NCBI RefSeq assembly: GCF_051622035.1
Contig: NC_135360.1
Location: forward strand, 10,034,001 to 10,098,000
Length of the DNA stretch: 64,000 nt
Origin: Arctopsyche grandis
Taxonomy: Eukaryota; Arthropoda; Insecta; Trichoptera; Hydropsychidae
Direction of reading: 5' to 3'
The position numbers and the translations under genes are program-made. Below are positions 38,693 to 50,429 of this stretch, one piece after another (position 1 is the stretch's first letter; each line of letters begins with the position of its first letter). The notes beneath the pieces were generated by a model, which saw nothing but the letters and a program-made list of their open reading frames with translations, did not search any database and was not told the DNA's origin.

Positions 38693-39947
38693 GTAATAAG
38701 ACCACGATAAATATAAATAAAAAATTGTACATCATAAGCGTTAAAATTTTAATAACTTATTACAATTTTAACAATTATTATGTACAATTATTAGTAATAA
38801 GGTTCTAAAAAAGTTATTTTTTAAATTTCAATCATCAATGTTTATAATGATCTCCCATATTATGTATAAACATTGATGTTGAGATGGTTCCACACAAAAT
38901 TGGCATATATAAATCTTAATTATTATTTCTTCTTAACGATAAACCACTGACCTTTCACATGACTCCAAGGAGCAGTTACGATTGAAATCGAATACGCTTC
39001 TTTGAAAGAAGAAGATTCACAGAAAATGCTATACTAAGCCTAGAGCGTAAGTATACGCAATTCAGAAGAATGCTGATTTTAAGCCTATGATGACTTATAT
39101 GATGAAATTCTTTTGAGTATTGCCTATGGCATATGTAAGTGATTCTCCAGCCGACTGATTGTGCAAGATAGTGTGCATACATTGGAACGAACCTTAGATC
39201 AATGTATGATTTTGATTAGTATGAACATCGGAATTTATCAGGCATTTGTGTTAATTGGGACAACTTTGGTAAACACTAGCAACAAATGGTTGACCTTCCT
39301 TGAGGTATACAGACAACAACACTGTTGCATGTGTACATTCACCGAAAAGGAATTCTCAAGACTTTTGCGCAAACATTGGGGTAGTCAAAGAACATAGCCA
39401 AAGTAATGATAAAGCAAAGCCTCTCAAATATGTATGTATGTATATACCATTTGGCATAATGCAACAAGAGAGCGAAAATAATATTATAATATACATATTA
39501 ATTTCGTGATTGATTTATAAAAAAAAGCGCCCAAGGTCATTAGAAAGAGAGACGTCTCATAGAAGAATTTAAAAGTAATTTACTCAACAAAAATTATGAT
39601 GGTCAACAAACAAAACAATGTAAAGTCAAGGTTACTAATGTGTAATGATCTGTAATTTGGAATGTCCACTTTGTGAAGATAAGAATCATACAAGAATTTA
39701 TCCATCGATTTAGAATCAATTTAGTGTACAATTAGAAAACAATTTATAACGTTTTACTATCAGAAAATGCGTTTTAATACGCGTGTTTTTGAAAAAAAAT
39801 GATTTCACATCTGAAGCAAACACTGATTCAACTAAAAATATTAATTTGATATATTATACTTTTGTCATGTGCTGCTCTCGAGAAAAACAGACTTGCGACG
39901 TTCTAATACTTGTAATTAAACAAAATTCCAGTATTGTGCTTTTATAA

Positions 39948-40135
39948 GCCACATCTTAGCTCACTGGTTAAATCACCATATAAGAGATCGTGGGGTCAAA
40001 TCCAAAATTAGAGTTATCATTTGGTTATATATATACGCTGCTGGCGAGACTTGGGTAGTTATTAAAACCTAAATCGACCATCTCCTGCTAGAATTTGGCG
40101 ATTTATCTATTGTTTTGATGGCAGTAAAATCGGCA
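39948..40135 (+). mobile_element. Decayed SINE copy
   Basis: Head-like cttagctcactggtt and a decayed box B (ggggtcaaatcc), then ctgctggcgagacttggg and a mutated core. Old and diverged. Confidence 0.55.
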
Positions 40136-40249
40136 TCCTCACCCTTCAGTTTCTCGCAAGAGTTATTAGCATTTCGAATGTATTTGTCGCAAATTTGCTG
40201 TTTATAATTTTTTTTGTTGATTGTTCATAGATATCTCTATTGATCTATG

Positions 40250-40450
40250 GGTTGGGTGGTTATTCCGCACAAAGCGATTTCGTGAACGTCATTAAAACCT
40301 CGATCATGGACATCTGGCACCCGAAAATTCCATCCATCGAGAGTTAAATGCGAACTATCATACTAACGAGAACTCGAGTACCAAATATTCCGTATTCACG
40401 ATTGTCGTCTGCGCGATCGCAATTTGCGAAATAGTCCGTTTACCATTCTA
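40250..40450 (+). repeat. Dispersed repeat shared with 7770-8000
   Basis: Second copy of the block with actatcatactaacgagaac and ccaaatattcc, colinear with the copy upstream of the first SLC41 exon. It ends just before the hAT element begins. Confidence 0.7.
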
Positions 40451-41149
40451 TGTCCTGTTATGTTTGAAAAATTGTAAGTATTATACTAATGTACATATCA
40501 TATTATGCAGAATGTGTTCTTCGCAAATTCATCGTAAATCGAATTTGTTGATTGTTGATTGTACCAGTTGTTCCATATATGACGCTATTGCAGGCCTGGG
40601 CAAACTGCGGCCCGCCACGCAATTCCATGCGGCCCGCGTGATTATTTCCAAATAACTTATTTTCCTTCAATTTTTTTAAAATAGTGTTTATTAATTTTTT
40701 TTAATATATCCGTGAAGTGATTATAATACAATCCCATGTATTATAATGTATCCGTGAGTATAATTTATTATAATGCAATCACATTTATCGACTTGTGACT
40801 TGTCACGGGGTTGGGTTGTGTGCGGATAGTCTTATCTGCAATTCGTGCGATTCGAATTAGCGCGGGAAGTCCTACGAAGTGGGCTTTTTTTTACCTAAAT
40901 TCATGGTAATTCCATTGTGAACCATCCATTCGTCAGGTATTAAATCATAAAAATAATCCCTAAGCCTTTTTTGACCATTTTGTGAGTATGTTTCGACTGG
41001 CCAACACGGGTAGGTAGTGACGGGTAGTGAAGCACACAATATATCAGCTTTCTTGAAGATCTTGATGCAGAGTACACAGATATTCCTTTTCACAGCCATA
41101 TTCGATGGTTAAGTTTAGGGAAAGTACTTCAAAGAGTGTGGAAATTAAA

Positions 41150-41879
41150 GGATGATATCATTTTATTTTTAGAAATGAAACATATAACTGATTTTCCTGA
41201 ATTCACTAACAATGTCTGGCTTTGTGATTTTGCTTTTACTTTGGACATCATAACACACCTGAACACTTTCAACTGAATTTTACAGGGTAAAAATGTATAT
41301 GCTCACGATTCGATAAAAAGCTTGAATGCATTTAATTTAAAACTCCAACTGTTTTAACGTCAAATATTAATTAAGAAACTGGATCACTTCCCAACACTGA
41401 AATCATTAAATATTGATGAAAGTAAAATTAAAAAATACGGAGACACCATCAAAGCTTTAAGTGACTTCCGAGTAATTGAAAACAGCCTAGCAATAACCCG
41501 TGATCCGTTTTTAGCAAATGTTGACAACATTCCAAGTGAACTACAACTGGAAATTTTAGATTTACAGTGCGATACAGATCTGAAAGATTTATACCGCCGT
41601 GAAGAAATCTGCAAATTTTATAATTCCCTGAATTCTGAAAGATTCGGAAAAATTAAAGACTGCGAGAAAAATGTTGTTCATTTTCGGATCGACATATATG
41701 TACATACATATATGTATGTGAGCAGACATTTTCCGTAATTAATTTAAATAAAAGCTCCTTAAGATCAAGCATTACAGATCAACACTTACAGGCAGTTTTA
41801 AAAATTTCTACTACCAAATTTAAACCTGATATACAGAAAATGTCGAAAGAAATTAAACAACTTAATCATTGTCATTAAA
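41150..41879 (+). pseudogene. hAT transposase remnant, frameshifted
   Basis: Translation in shifting frames gives FPEFTNNVWLCDFAFTLDII, then a long open piece (about 41385-41680) with ESKIKKYGDTIKALSDFRVI and LQLEILDLQCDTDLKDLYRR. It ends in the hAT dimerisation segment CEQTFSVINLNKSSLRSSIT / DQHLQAVLKISTTKF, with a stop at about 41879. This matches the GTF2IRD2-like hAT transposase class. In-frame stops, and a microsatellite (tatatgtacatacatat...) inserted near 41695, show it is dead. The N-terminal region is not recognisable. Confidence 0.88.
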
Positions 41880-41934
41880 ATTTTAACCTTATTAATTTGT
41901 TTTATTGTAGTTATTTAACGCACACATACATGTT

Positions 41935-42690
41935 ATGCACACATACATACACAACACACACATACATGTTAAGCCATATTACAGAGCTAGTAAAGAGAAT
42001 AAGGAAATGTATATATATATATATATATTTGTTAGGTTAAGAAATATTTTAAATGTGAAAATAATAAAAAATGTGTACTATGCCCTTGTCCACTCTCTGC
42101 TTATCTATGGAATTATAGGTTGGGGAGGATCCTACAAAAGCAATCTAAATTCAGTAAAAGTTTCGCAAAAAATTATTATAAAAGTAATACTTAAAAAAAA
42201 CTCTACTTTCTCGACAAAATCGCTTTTTAAACTATTTCCAGTACCAAATATCGATGACATATTTAAGCAAGCTTCCATTATAAAAATGTGTAAAGAAAAA
42301 AATAACAAAGAATATCAAGAATTTTATAAACTAATGAGAAATGGAAACCAATTTATCACACCAAATTTTAAAACATCACAAATGCAAAACCATTATATTT
42401 TCCAAGCCATAAATAACTATAATAATCTCCCTTCTGAATTGCGCTGTATTGTTAACCAAACAGAACAAGTAAAAAAAATTAAACACTTTTTCAAAAAAAA
42501 CTTGCACTGAAAAATTTTAATGTAATTTTTATATAAAAAATATTATAATAGATTTTAAGAATTTATAATAGAATCGTAGCTCCCTTATCAGGCACAAGAG
42601 CTACTCTTATCTGATAAGGAATACATGTCCAACTTTGTAATAAACATTATATCCTGTAAGTATATGAATAAATAAATAATAAAAAAAATA
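41935..42690 (+). mobile_element. LINE 3' end (reverse transcriptase C-terminus), nested
   Basis: An open frame through 42510 encodes the C-terminal end of a non-LTR retrotransposon RT: KIIKNVYYALVHSLLIYGII with the typical YGIIGWGG motif, then FKLFPVPNIDD and NYNNLPSELR. A stop and an A-rich tail (aataaataaataataaaa) follow. This is the usual jockey/CR1-like ending. The 5' part is missing, as expected from truncated target-primed insertion, and the insertion lies inside the hAT element. The apparent Met start with ThrTyrIleHis repeats is microsatellite, not protein. Confidence 0.85.
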
Positions 42691-42697
42691 AAAAATG

Positions 42698-42700
<3 letters not shown>

Positions 42701-42745
<45 letters not shown>
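42701..42745. repeat. (TA)n microsatellite
   Basis: Alternating TA just after the LINE tail, still inside the hAT element. Confidence 0.95.
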
Positions 42746-42751
<6 letters not shown>

Positions 42752-44909
42752 TGCGGCCCGCCGACTCAAATAAAATATCGAATTTGGCCCTTCAGTAAGA
42801 AAGCTTGCCCAGGCCTGCGCTATTGTATTGTAATATTTAGTACTTACATATGTATGTACAAAAGTTTGACCATAGGTGTACCTTGGAGCAACCATCATGG
42901 CAAATATGGTAGCAATGTATGTATAATAAAAATAATATAAAATGCATTTGCAATATAGTTGGGCTAGTTCGTAAAAATAATTACTTATTGTAGAAATTGT
43001 ATATATTTTACAACTTTAGAAACAATGGTTTGACTAACCACTCACATCCTTTTACAGTTTCGAACAATCTAAAATAAAACAAGTAAGAACGAACAAATAG
43101 GAGAAGATCAAACATTTTATTAAATGCTTTTCAATTTAAAATCGAGCTACGTGTTATAAAAAAGCTATCTCTATGATATTCATAGATGGGGAAAAATAAA
43201 TGTATTCATATTCACATACGAAGAAGACATTCATATATGTACCGTGCACGATTCTCAACGGTAACCATAATATAATAATAATTTAAAGACGCCCATTCTC
43301 GTCTCAATAAGCAATTGCAACACGTCAATGCAAATTAACACAATGAGCATTAAAACAACACACGGGAGTCTACCCGCGGGTTGTCTCAATGCGAAGATTG
43401 CTCCATCGAGCGAGCTACCCACGAACGAGCAAGTTTGCTAATCAACATTTCATTAGGGAACGTTCAGTGTAGGTGTGGATAGCTGAAAGACAACAACAAA
43501 AACAACAACAAAAAAAACGACAAAATATTCCCAAGGATATTCTCACAGCCTCAACGGAGCGATTTAGTCATTAGTCAATATTTGCGTTCGATTTAACCGA
43601 GACTTTGGCGACACTGGCGATAACTATACAATAATTCTGGGGGTGACCTTCGTTTCGGATGAATAATTGGATCCGAATAAACCTTGGCGGATAAATGCGG
43701 CAATCGTGGGGAAAACAATGAGGATAAACTTCCACATCCGCCGAGTGTAACCGTAGTCAATACTATAGATACATACACAGATGCATGTTTATATGCATTA
43801 CGCAAAAAACCGCCCATCAATGCGATGCATCCGTCATGCATGCAATGAGGTGCCTCTCTATAAAAGGATCTTTCAATTTTGCGCAAAAATTTGCCACACC
43901 GGATGCTCCCGGCAAGGATACGCAATAAAGTTGATTTGAATATCAATAGTATCATACATATATAGTTATATGTATTTATGTACATATGTATATACATAGA
44001 TATTTCAAAACTATGTATAATGCGAAAAGGGAAGGTTGATTTTTATATAATAAAATAATTTAGTCCGAAAAGTTGTACCCATATGAGTGATGCAGAGCTG
44101 CGTCTACTTATGAGTATGCATACATACATATTTATATATGTATGTATCATATAAGAAGACATGAAAAACCATAGATTTTAAATGGCTATACACCCTCGAT
44201 TATCTCCCGCATGGCGGTAATGATTATCATCGAAGTTATCAAAGATCAAAGATGACAGTTTGCAATACATAAATACTGGTCATTCCATAAGTGAACAATC
44301 TTATGGACTGACCAGTATTTATACGGTCTTTTTTCGTATGGAAATATACATATGCATCTGTTTCATGTGTCGAGAATATGTATTTGAGTGTTCTCTTTCT
44401 GTTTCATCGGTTTTTACGTTTTGTATGGAGAATTTTTCAATAGGAGAGCAAAGAAAAACGCAAACTTGAAATACGTTATTGACGCACCAGACTCGGCACA
44501 AACAATTGTATGTCCTATCATGTTTCATCTGTGTAGAATACACACAACTTCTTGAAAAAACTCACTTATTTTTTGTTACTTTCGTTTATTTTACTGCTAG
44601 TATATTGATATAAATTTGTTAATTTTGACCACAGCACCAGTGCTCCTTGGAACGAGCCGTTTCTGGTCCATTACATTGTATCAAAGTTATACGAAAACTG
44701 TATGAAGTTTTATAACATGCTATTATGTAAGGCGCTAACTAATATCACACTGAATCGTACGGCATGCACGTGCTTGTGGTTTCCAACTGTAATGGGCGTG
44801 TCTTCATGTCATTGTTAATTTGTATGATCTTATTTCGAAAAGTTTCTCCTATGTTTCTTCAAACATGATAATCACCGTTATCGACACTGTCAAACATCAA
44901 ACCAGCGGC

Positions 44910-45075
44910 GTGGACTAGTGGTTAGCATATTATGCTTTCGAGCATAGAGTACTCACGGGGTCGAGTCTCACTAGAGTTCTGCTGCTGACCTGACCTTGGT
45001 TTGTGACTCCAGGTCGATCGTTTCTTATCAGACTTTCATTGAAACGGTTTCTCTAAAATTGGCATCTCCTTTCCT
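44910..45075 (+). mobile_element. SINE copy, truncated
   Basis: Head with gactagtggttagcat (box A-like) and acggggtcgagtctcac (box B-like), then tgctgctgacctgacctt, core tgactccaggtcgatcgttt and a shortened gaaacggttt end. Confidence 0.75.
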
Positions 45076-47884
45076 ATCCGGCTAATCACAAGCTATTCAG
45101 CGTCTTGAGGTTCGCCAATTTGATTATAAAATGCTGCAAACATTTCTTCATAGATGTCACTGTGGATTTTTGTATGAATTCGCATTGTATAAAATGCTTA
45201 TGTATATGTAATACATACATATATTGTTTGTATTCTATCTATTTACGTGAATTCGTCGTTTTGGAGCGATCTGTAAAGGCGAGTGTTCATGTTCTATGAA
45301 ATAAATGTCAATACAAGGATAAAATAACACCGAAAACACTCCAGGGGGTGAGTTTTGGGAAGATCGCGACGGCACAGACTAAGCATACCATTTTTTTGCA
45401 TGTGCCAGACTATTAAAAAAAAAAGCACACGCCGCGTACGATTTTGCGTGTCTGTCCATGATGTTCACGAAGCAAATATACAACACAACGGTGAAAACGA
45501 TAATCGAATAACAAATAAACGAATCTTTGTAAAGCAGAAAGAAAACTTTGCTTTTTGCAAGTGCCTCTGAAAAGTTCAACAAACAAATTCGAAAGGAAAA
45601 TTAAATTTTATCAAAGGATTACATTACAATCGATCAAATCATTGCGTCTTCCATGTAAAAACAATCATTGTTGACGAATGTTTATTGTTTCACGAACGCA
45701 CTCTGCAAAATAAAGCTGAATAATGCTATCGATTATCTGTATCATAATGTAGAAAATATGTAGGATAAACTATTTGAAAAATTTACAACATATGCAAGAT
45801 AACAATGAATCACTTCTCACGGTTGTCATAAAGTTATTATTACGAACTTATAAATGGGGATTAGATACGACTTTTATGGGTGTGTAAAAGTTTTAATTTT
45901 TTAATCTTATTAAAAAAAAGCACTCATATTAAATTGTCAGTTAAGCAGACATTGAAGCTAAATCGTAGTTAGTTTGACCTTTTATTCGCGTCGGACATTC
46001 TTTTGAGCAAGCGTGTCAAACTTGCGACATTGAATTGAACCACAATCGAAATCAGAGTTTCTCATTTGGATATGTAGAAAGTATAGCAGTAATTTTCACA
46101 AGTGCATAATGATCGATTACCGAAACGAATATAGGCCCAAGGCATAAAACTGGGCCGGAATTTTTGTATCTTTCGATGAATTTCGCCGAGTAGTTCATCG
46201 AAAAAAAAAAATGTCGCCATTCTAAACTGCTCTAAAGTTTAGTGTGTAAAATCGATTTTCTATTATATATTACATATGCGGATACCGTTTATTTTCCGAA
46301 TGAAGTGTGTCTACTATAATAAAATTTGGTAAAATAGTTCGAACAAATAGACGATATAAAAGAAAAACAACGTTTTCCACCAGATTTCACAGTGAGATTT
46401 TTTTGTATTAGTATTCCTTGTGTGCCGGTTATTATACATAATTAATACAAAAATCAATAGATTTATACTAGACTAATCAAGAATACATACTTATCGATAG
46501 CATTATAACAATTCATTTAAAAACACATAATTTCAACGTATGTACATTTGATATCGCATGATGCGATAAATTAAAACGCTCAATACCAACAACTGATATT
46601 AAAAAAACAATATAACAACATATAAAAATAACAATACAACAACACATTTGATTGAAACTACTGTTTATCTTTTAAATATTCCTTTTTTTATCAAATTATT
46701 AAATTCGTCACCGTATATAAATACTCATTGCTTACATACAATATACAAACATATTTGATTGAAAAATTTAAACTAGTAAATCGATCGTATGTATGTATGT
46801 ACATATATTGCATGTCCATGTTTTGAGATAATCGAATTTTAAGTTCGTAAATGCTTGGATAATTCAGTTTTTTCCTTTCTAGGTAATTTATGTATACTAC
46901 ATACAATAACTGTGCACTAACCCATTAATATTCCCGCTCCCCCCCCCCCATTTATCCAATACGCCTTCCTGGCTATTTTACAAAAATACATCACAATATG
47001 TAATAAGATTGCAATAAAAAAAATTCTAAAGATACATGCAACTAAGAGCCATTCGAAAGATGTTGCCTAACAGAACTGTATGATGCAGTGAGGCTATAAA
47101 GATGCTCAAATCGAATGGTCTTTGAAAGGGGCGAGTTCATGAACTTATTGGTTCTAGTCAGAATTGGCAGAAACAGTTCTGGAGTGAATTTTTTCAGTCT
47201 CTCGTACACCCAAAGCTCGAGGTCAAAAACCAAACCAAACCAAAACCTCTGGAATGTAAGATTTCAACAAAAAAATTACGAGTTGGACGTCTCTATGGGA
47301 GGTTGATGTGTGTTATGAGAAAAAAATTTGAAATGATTCGAAAAAAATGCAATTTAAAGTATTAAAAAATGGTATTTAAAAGAAAAACAAAGTTTTTCAC
47401 CAGTACGTATGTATGTAGGTGCGGTTCTTGAATTGGATTTGAAAACTAATTAAGTTTTTGGGTTGTATAAAGATTTGTTTACGAAAATGTGTCTTTGGAA
47501 TGCACACATCGCAAAAAGCTTTTATGAAGGTTTACTTTTCGTCGACACATTTGATAGGGCAAGAATTTTCAATTGGGAAATTCAAACTGTACTGTTTTTC
47601 AACAGTATTTTTACTCCAATTTTCTTGAATCAAAGTGTGAAAATATCAATAAGGCGAGAGCTGTCATCGTCATGCGATTTTTTCAATTTTTAAAGACGTT
47701 TATTGTGATTATATTTCATTATCGAGTAAGCGGAAATGGATGAAATCTCTATCAGGGGCCAAACCTTGTAAAATGGCAAAGTTTCGAAGCGATCGGAATG
47801 TTGTAGGAAGTATTGTCTGACCGATTAGCGCAGTAAAAATAAGAAAAGCCTACCAAAAATTTCATTTTCACCGATTAATAGTCT

Positions 47885-48135
47885 AATATATAATTTCGAA
47901 ATAGACTTTGTATGGTTTAATGTATGTAACTATGTAAGGTTTGGGTGGTAGAATTCGTGACGTTAAATTTAATAAAAAAACAAATGAATATATTCGAATA
48001 AATTGAAATAAAATAAAACTATTCAAATAAATTTAATAAAATGTTTTGTTAGCATTCAAGTATATGCATTCGACTTCTATGTTTGTTAGCCTAGCCATGT
48101 TAAATACCGAGTGAAGCCTGGTACAACCAATAGTA
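47885..48135 (+). repeat. Dispersed repeat, second copy of 34075-34305 family
   Basis: Contains tataatttcgaaatagactt, aacaaatgaatat, tattcaaataaatttaataa, agccatgttaaataccgagt and gaagcctggtacaacc in the family order. Confidence 0.65.
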
Positions 48136-48207
48136 CACAATAGAAACAAATTCGCTCGGCGTTCGGTGTTACTGCTGCGTCAATAGAATTTGAGTAATTC
48201 GACCAGA

Positions 48208-48441
48208 ATGGCTAGAATGTTGAGTGACCAGCGTTTTTCGACACATTTAACCGGTTACGATTTGATAATGGGCACAACTGGACTATTCCACACGAGAAAA
48301 CCTACCATTACAACAAACGACGCATTATCAATAATACAATTTCTAACAAAACCTTCCGATTCAAAACGAAAACATCACACGCGTACAAAAAAATATCCCC
48401 ACAGTAAGATATTTTCCTACAACATCGATGAAAAATTGCCA
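48208..48441 (+). CDS. Unrecognised short open frame, possible exon
   Basis: An ATG at 48208 opens 77 codons (MARMLSDQRFSTHLTGYDLI...), rich in Thr, Lys and His towards the end. A donor-like ACA|GTAAGA occurs at 48403/48404. Its composition is less AT-biased than nearby chance frames. I recognise no homologue, and it could be noise. Confidence 0.2.
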
Positions 48442-49140
48442 TAACGAAAAATATATTGTATTAAAATTCAATTGTTTTGAATTTTAATTGATACATAAAA
48501 TAATAAAGAGATAAAGCAGCGATCTGTTTTACCCACGTGAATGTTATTATGCATTTTCCACCCCACATCCCCACCCCTCTGTCGGCGTGCAACAGGTGTG
48601 ACCAGGTGTATCCACGCAAAAACTTAACAGCCGAATTAGCATTAATTAAATCCGATGGTTCGATCGGATCGTCACACACGAAGCGATCGAATAACGGAAA
48701 CGTACACATTACACACGTATGGATATTCGTTTTAGGTCATCCGGAAAGCATAATAGTTTATATACGCGATGCGAAAACTATAATATGGATACGTACGCAG
48801 TAAATAAAGAGTGCGTGGCTGCAGGGCTCCATATACTTTATACTATGTGTGTAATAATAAAATGTGAGTTAGAAAGTGAGGCCGCCGTATCTGGCGAGGA
48901 ATGCAAATTTCTGAGCGGCATCTAAAAAATGTACGTTTCGGTCGCCCGCCGAACGCACCCACTGCGGTCACGTATTTCTGGGGTACTCACTGTTGGTGGG
49001 GCCGGGGCGGAGGCGCCGGGGGCGAAGGCTCTGGGGGCGAAGGCTCTGCGGACGCGTCAACCGGTCCGAGACGGAGATGCGGAGACAACACGACACCCGC
49101 CGGCCTCTGCGGCCATTTTCTGTGCGAGTTTCAAACTTAC

Positions 49141-49408
49141 CTGTTGGCGCACACCTGCTAATGCCAACGCGCATACGTGTGCTCGCCCCCTCTCTCTCGC
49201 TCTCGCGCGGAATCTCCGCGTTAGAAAGGGACGCAGCACTGTTTATAGGCTGCCGCGGCTTCGTGACGTGTGAGCCTGCAGTGTTACCATTCGAATAAAA
49301 TGCAACCGTGTCGTAGTTGAACTTTTTACGAAGACGTTTTAAAACTTTATCTTTTTTTTTAATGGCATCACTTTTAATCATATATACGACGATGCTCGTT
49401 CCTCGCAT
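49141..49408 (-). CDS. Candidate first exon (possible EPS8 alternative start)
   Basis: In a markedly GC-rich island a strong minus-strand donor CCAACAG|GTAAGT ends at 49141. An ATG at 49408 opens 89 codons that reach the donor in phase 1, exactly what the EPS8 acceptor at 31589 needs; the joined frame would continue open to the known EPS8 Met. The peptide (MRGTSIVVYMIKSDAI..., basic, Ser/Arg-rich) has no recognised domain. Competing view: a TATAAA at 49247-49242 on the same strand would place transcription start near 49215, leaving only a short untranslated exon. Assignment to EPS8, 17.5 kb away, is inference. Confidence 0.35.
49242..49247 (-). promoter_or_regulatory. TATA-like box in GC-rich island
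   Basis: CTATAAA on the minus strand, preceded by a GC-rich run and followed by (ga)n-rich sequence (gagagcgagagagagg) and the GTAAGT donor about 100 bp downstream. The arrangement is that of a core promoter, but it is not proven. Confidence 0.3.
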
Positions 49409-49444
49409 GAAATAATGCTTCGACTTTTTGATGAGCTTGAAAAC

Positions 49445-49840
49445 GGGTCTACGTGACGAGCCAGAATGTTAAATTACAGAAAACACAAATATCGGAAGGC
49501 AAAGATCGAAAATCGAAAGATAAAAAAAGGGTGCATGGTAAACGGTACATACTCACGTACATACTCACTTAATTTGCGCGAGCAGGGTACAACAGGAACA
49601 AGAGGAACAGGCTTTTCCTCCCGTATTCTGCGCGCGCACATTAATACGGGAGGAAAAGCCTGTTCCTCTTGTTCCTGTTGTATCCTGCTCGCGTAAATTA
49701 AGTGAGTATGTACGTGAGTGTGTACCGTTTACCATGCACTCTTTTTTTTGATCTTTCGACTTAAGATCTTTCGATTTTCGATCTTTGCCTTCCGATATTT
49801 GCGTTTCTGTAATTTAACATTCTGGCTCGTCACGGAGACC
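49445..49840. mobile_element. Foldback/MULE-like element with ~190-bp arms
   Basis: The left arm 49445-49627 and right arm 49643-49840 are long, slightly imperfect reverse complements with a 15-nt loop (ctgcgcgcgcacatt). The ends gggtctacgtgacgagcc and ggctcgtcacggagacc pair. Identical 10-bp gcttgaaaac flanks (49435-49444, 49841-49850) fit the 9-10-bp duplications of Mutator-like elements. The centre shares ttcctcccgtattctgcgcg with the MITE at 28499-28669. Non-coding. Confidence 0.88.
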
Positions 49841-49944
49841 GCTTGAAAACATATGTACATATATATGAGTCATTATAATTGAAGAAAAAGTTTAAAGAAA
49901 CCCTATCATACACTATGGTTCAACGCCTGTATACTACATCTAAG

Positions 49945-49975
<31 letters not shown>

Positions 49976-49993
49976 GTACATACTTTGATCAAT

Positions 49994-50425
49994 ATATGAG
50001 CCGCTATATTTGAAAGTGGCAAAAGTTCACTTTTCTTCATTTCGAGAAATATTTCTCAAAGCATTATATATAATGTTTTACGTGTAACAAATATTCAAAA
50101 ATAATCGTGGCCTGTAATACGTTTATTTCGTTAATTCTGGACATACATATATGTTGGTATATGAGTCGTCATAGTTGAAAGTGGCATAAGTCCATATTTC
50201 TTCATTTCGAGAAATATCTCGCAAAATATTAAATATAATGTTTTGCGCTTAAAAATATTTAAAAAAAATGGTGGCCTGTAATACGTTTACTCTGCTTTTC
50301 CGAGATTCTAGACATACAAATTAAAAGAAGTGGTAACAATTTGTGTATTAAATCAAACAGAAATTGTATTTTTGAAACTGAAAATTGGACTTTCGCCACT
50401 TTCAAATATAAACACTCGTATATCT
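49994..50425. mobile_element. TIR element with internal tandem duplication
   Basis: The left end gagccgctatatttgaaagt and right end ctttcgccactttcaaatat are inverted repeats. Two colinear units of about 170 bp (cttcatttcgagaaatat ... gtggcctgtaatacgttta) lie head to tail inside. It is related to 33327-33590. Confidence 0.75.
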
Positions 50426-50429
50426 GGCA

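Larger units (their letters stand above)
40591..42817 (+). mobile_element. hAT transposon (GTF2IRD2/ZBED-type) with nested LINE
   Basis: The ends caggcctgggcaaactgcgg and aagcttgcccaggcctg are inverted repeats with gcggcccgc blocks at both ends. A perfect 8-bp duplication, cgctattg, lies at 40583-40590 and 42818-42825. It contains a decayed transposase (41150-41879) and, near its right end, the 3' part of a non-LTR retrotransposon plus a TA tract, together accounting for its 2.2 kb. Confidence 0.95.
42826..48180. other. Intergenic, no gene seen
   Basis: AT-rich with many tacatacata runs. A GC-richer patch at about 43340-43740 and another at about 45350-45450 have open frames without recognisable similarity. 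A SINE fragment lies at 44910-45075. About 44815-44870 resembles 33235-33290 (gatcttatttcgaaaagttt). A SINE 3'-end scrap (atacgccttcctgg) lies near 46960. Confidence 0.4.

Noticed and set aside
40872..41099. 75-codon minus-strand open frame inside the hAT element
   Set aside because: Antisense to the decayed transposase region and without recognisable motifs.
42647..42940. Open frames with long Tyr-Ile repeats on both strands
   Set aside because: Translation of the (TA)n microsatellite.
43593..43997. 134-codon minus-strand open frame
   Set aside because: Starts in a tacata microsatellite; remainder shows no recognisable domain or splice support.
48929..49298. Overlapping plus-strand GC-rich open frames of 86-114 codons
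   Set aside because: Stop codons are rare here because of GC content; no similarity, and the only good splice signal is on the opposite strand.
49445..49840. Long hairpin as a miRNA precursor
   Set aside because: Arms near 190 bp with terminal repeats and flanking 10-bp duplication identify it as a transposable element.
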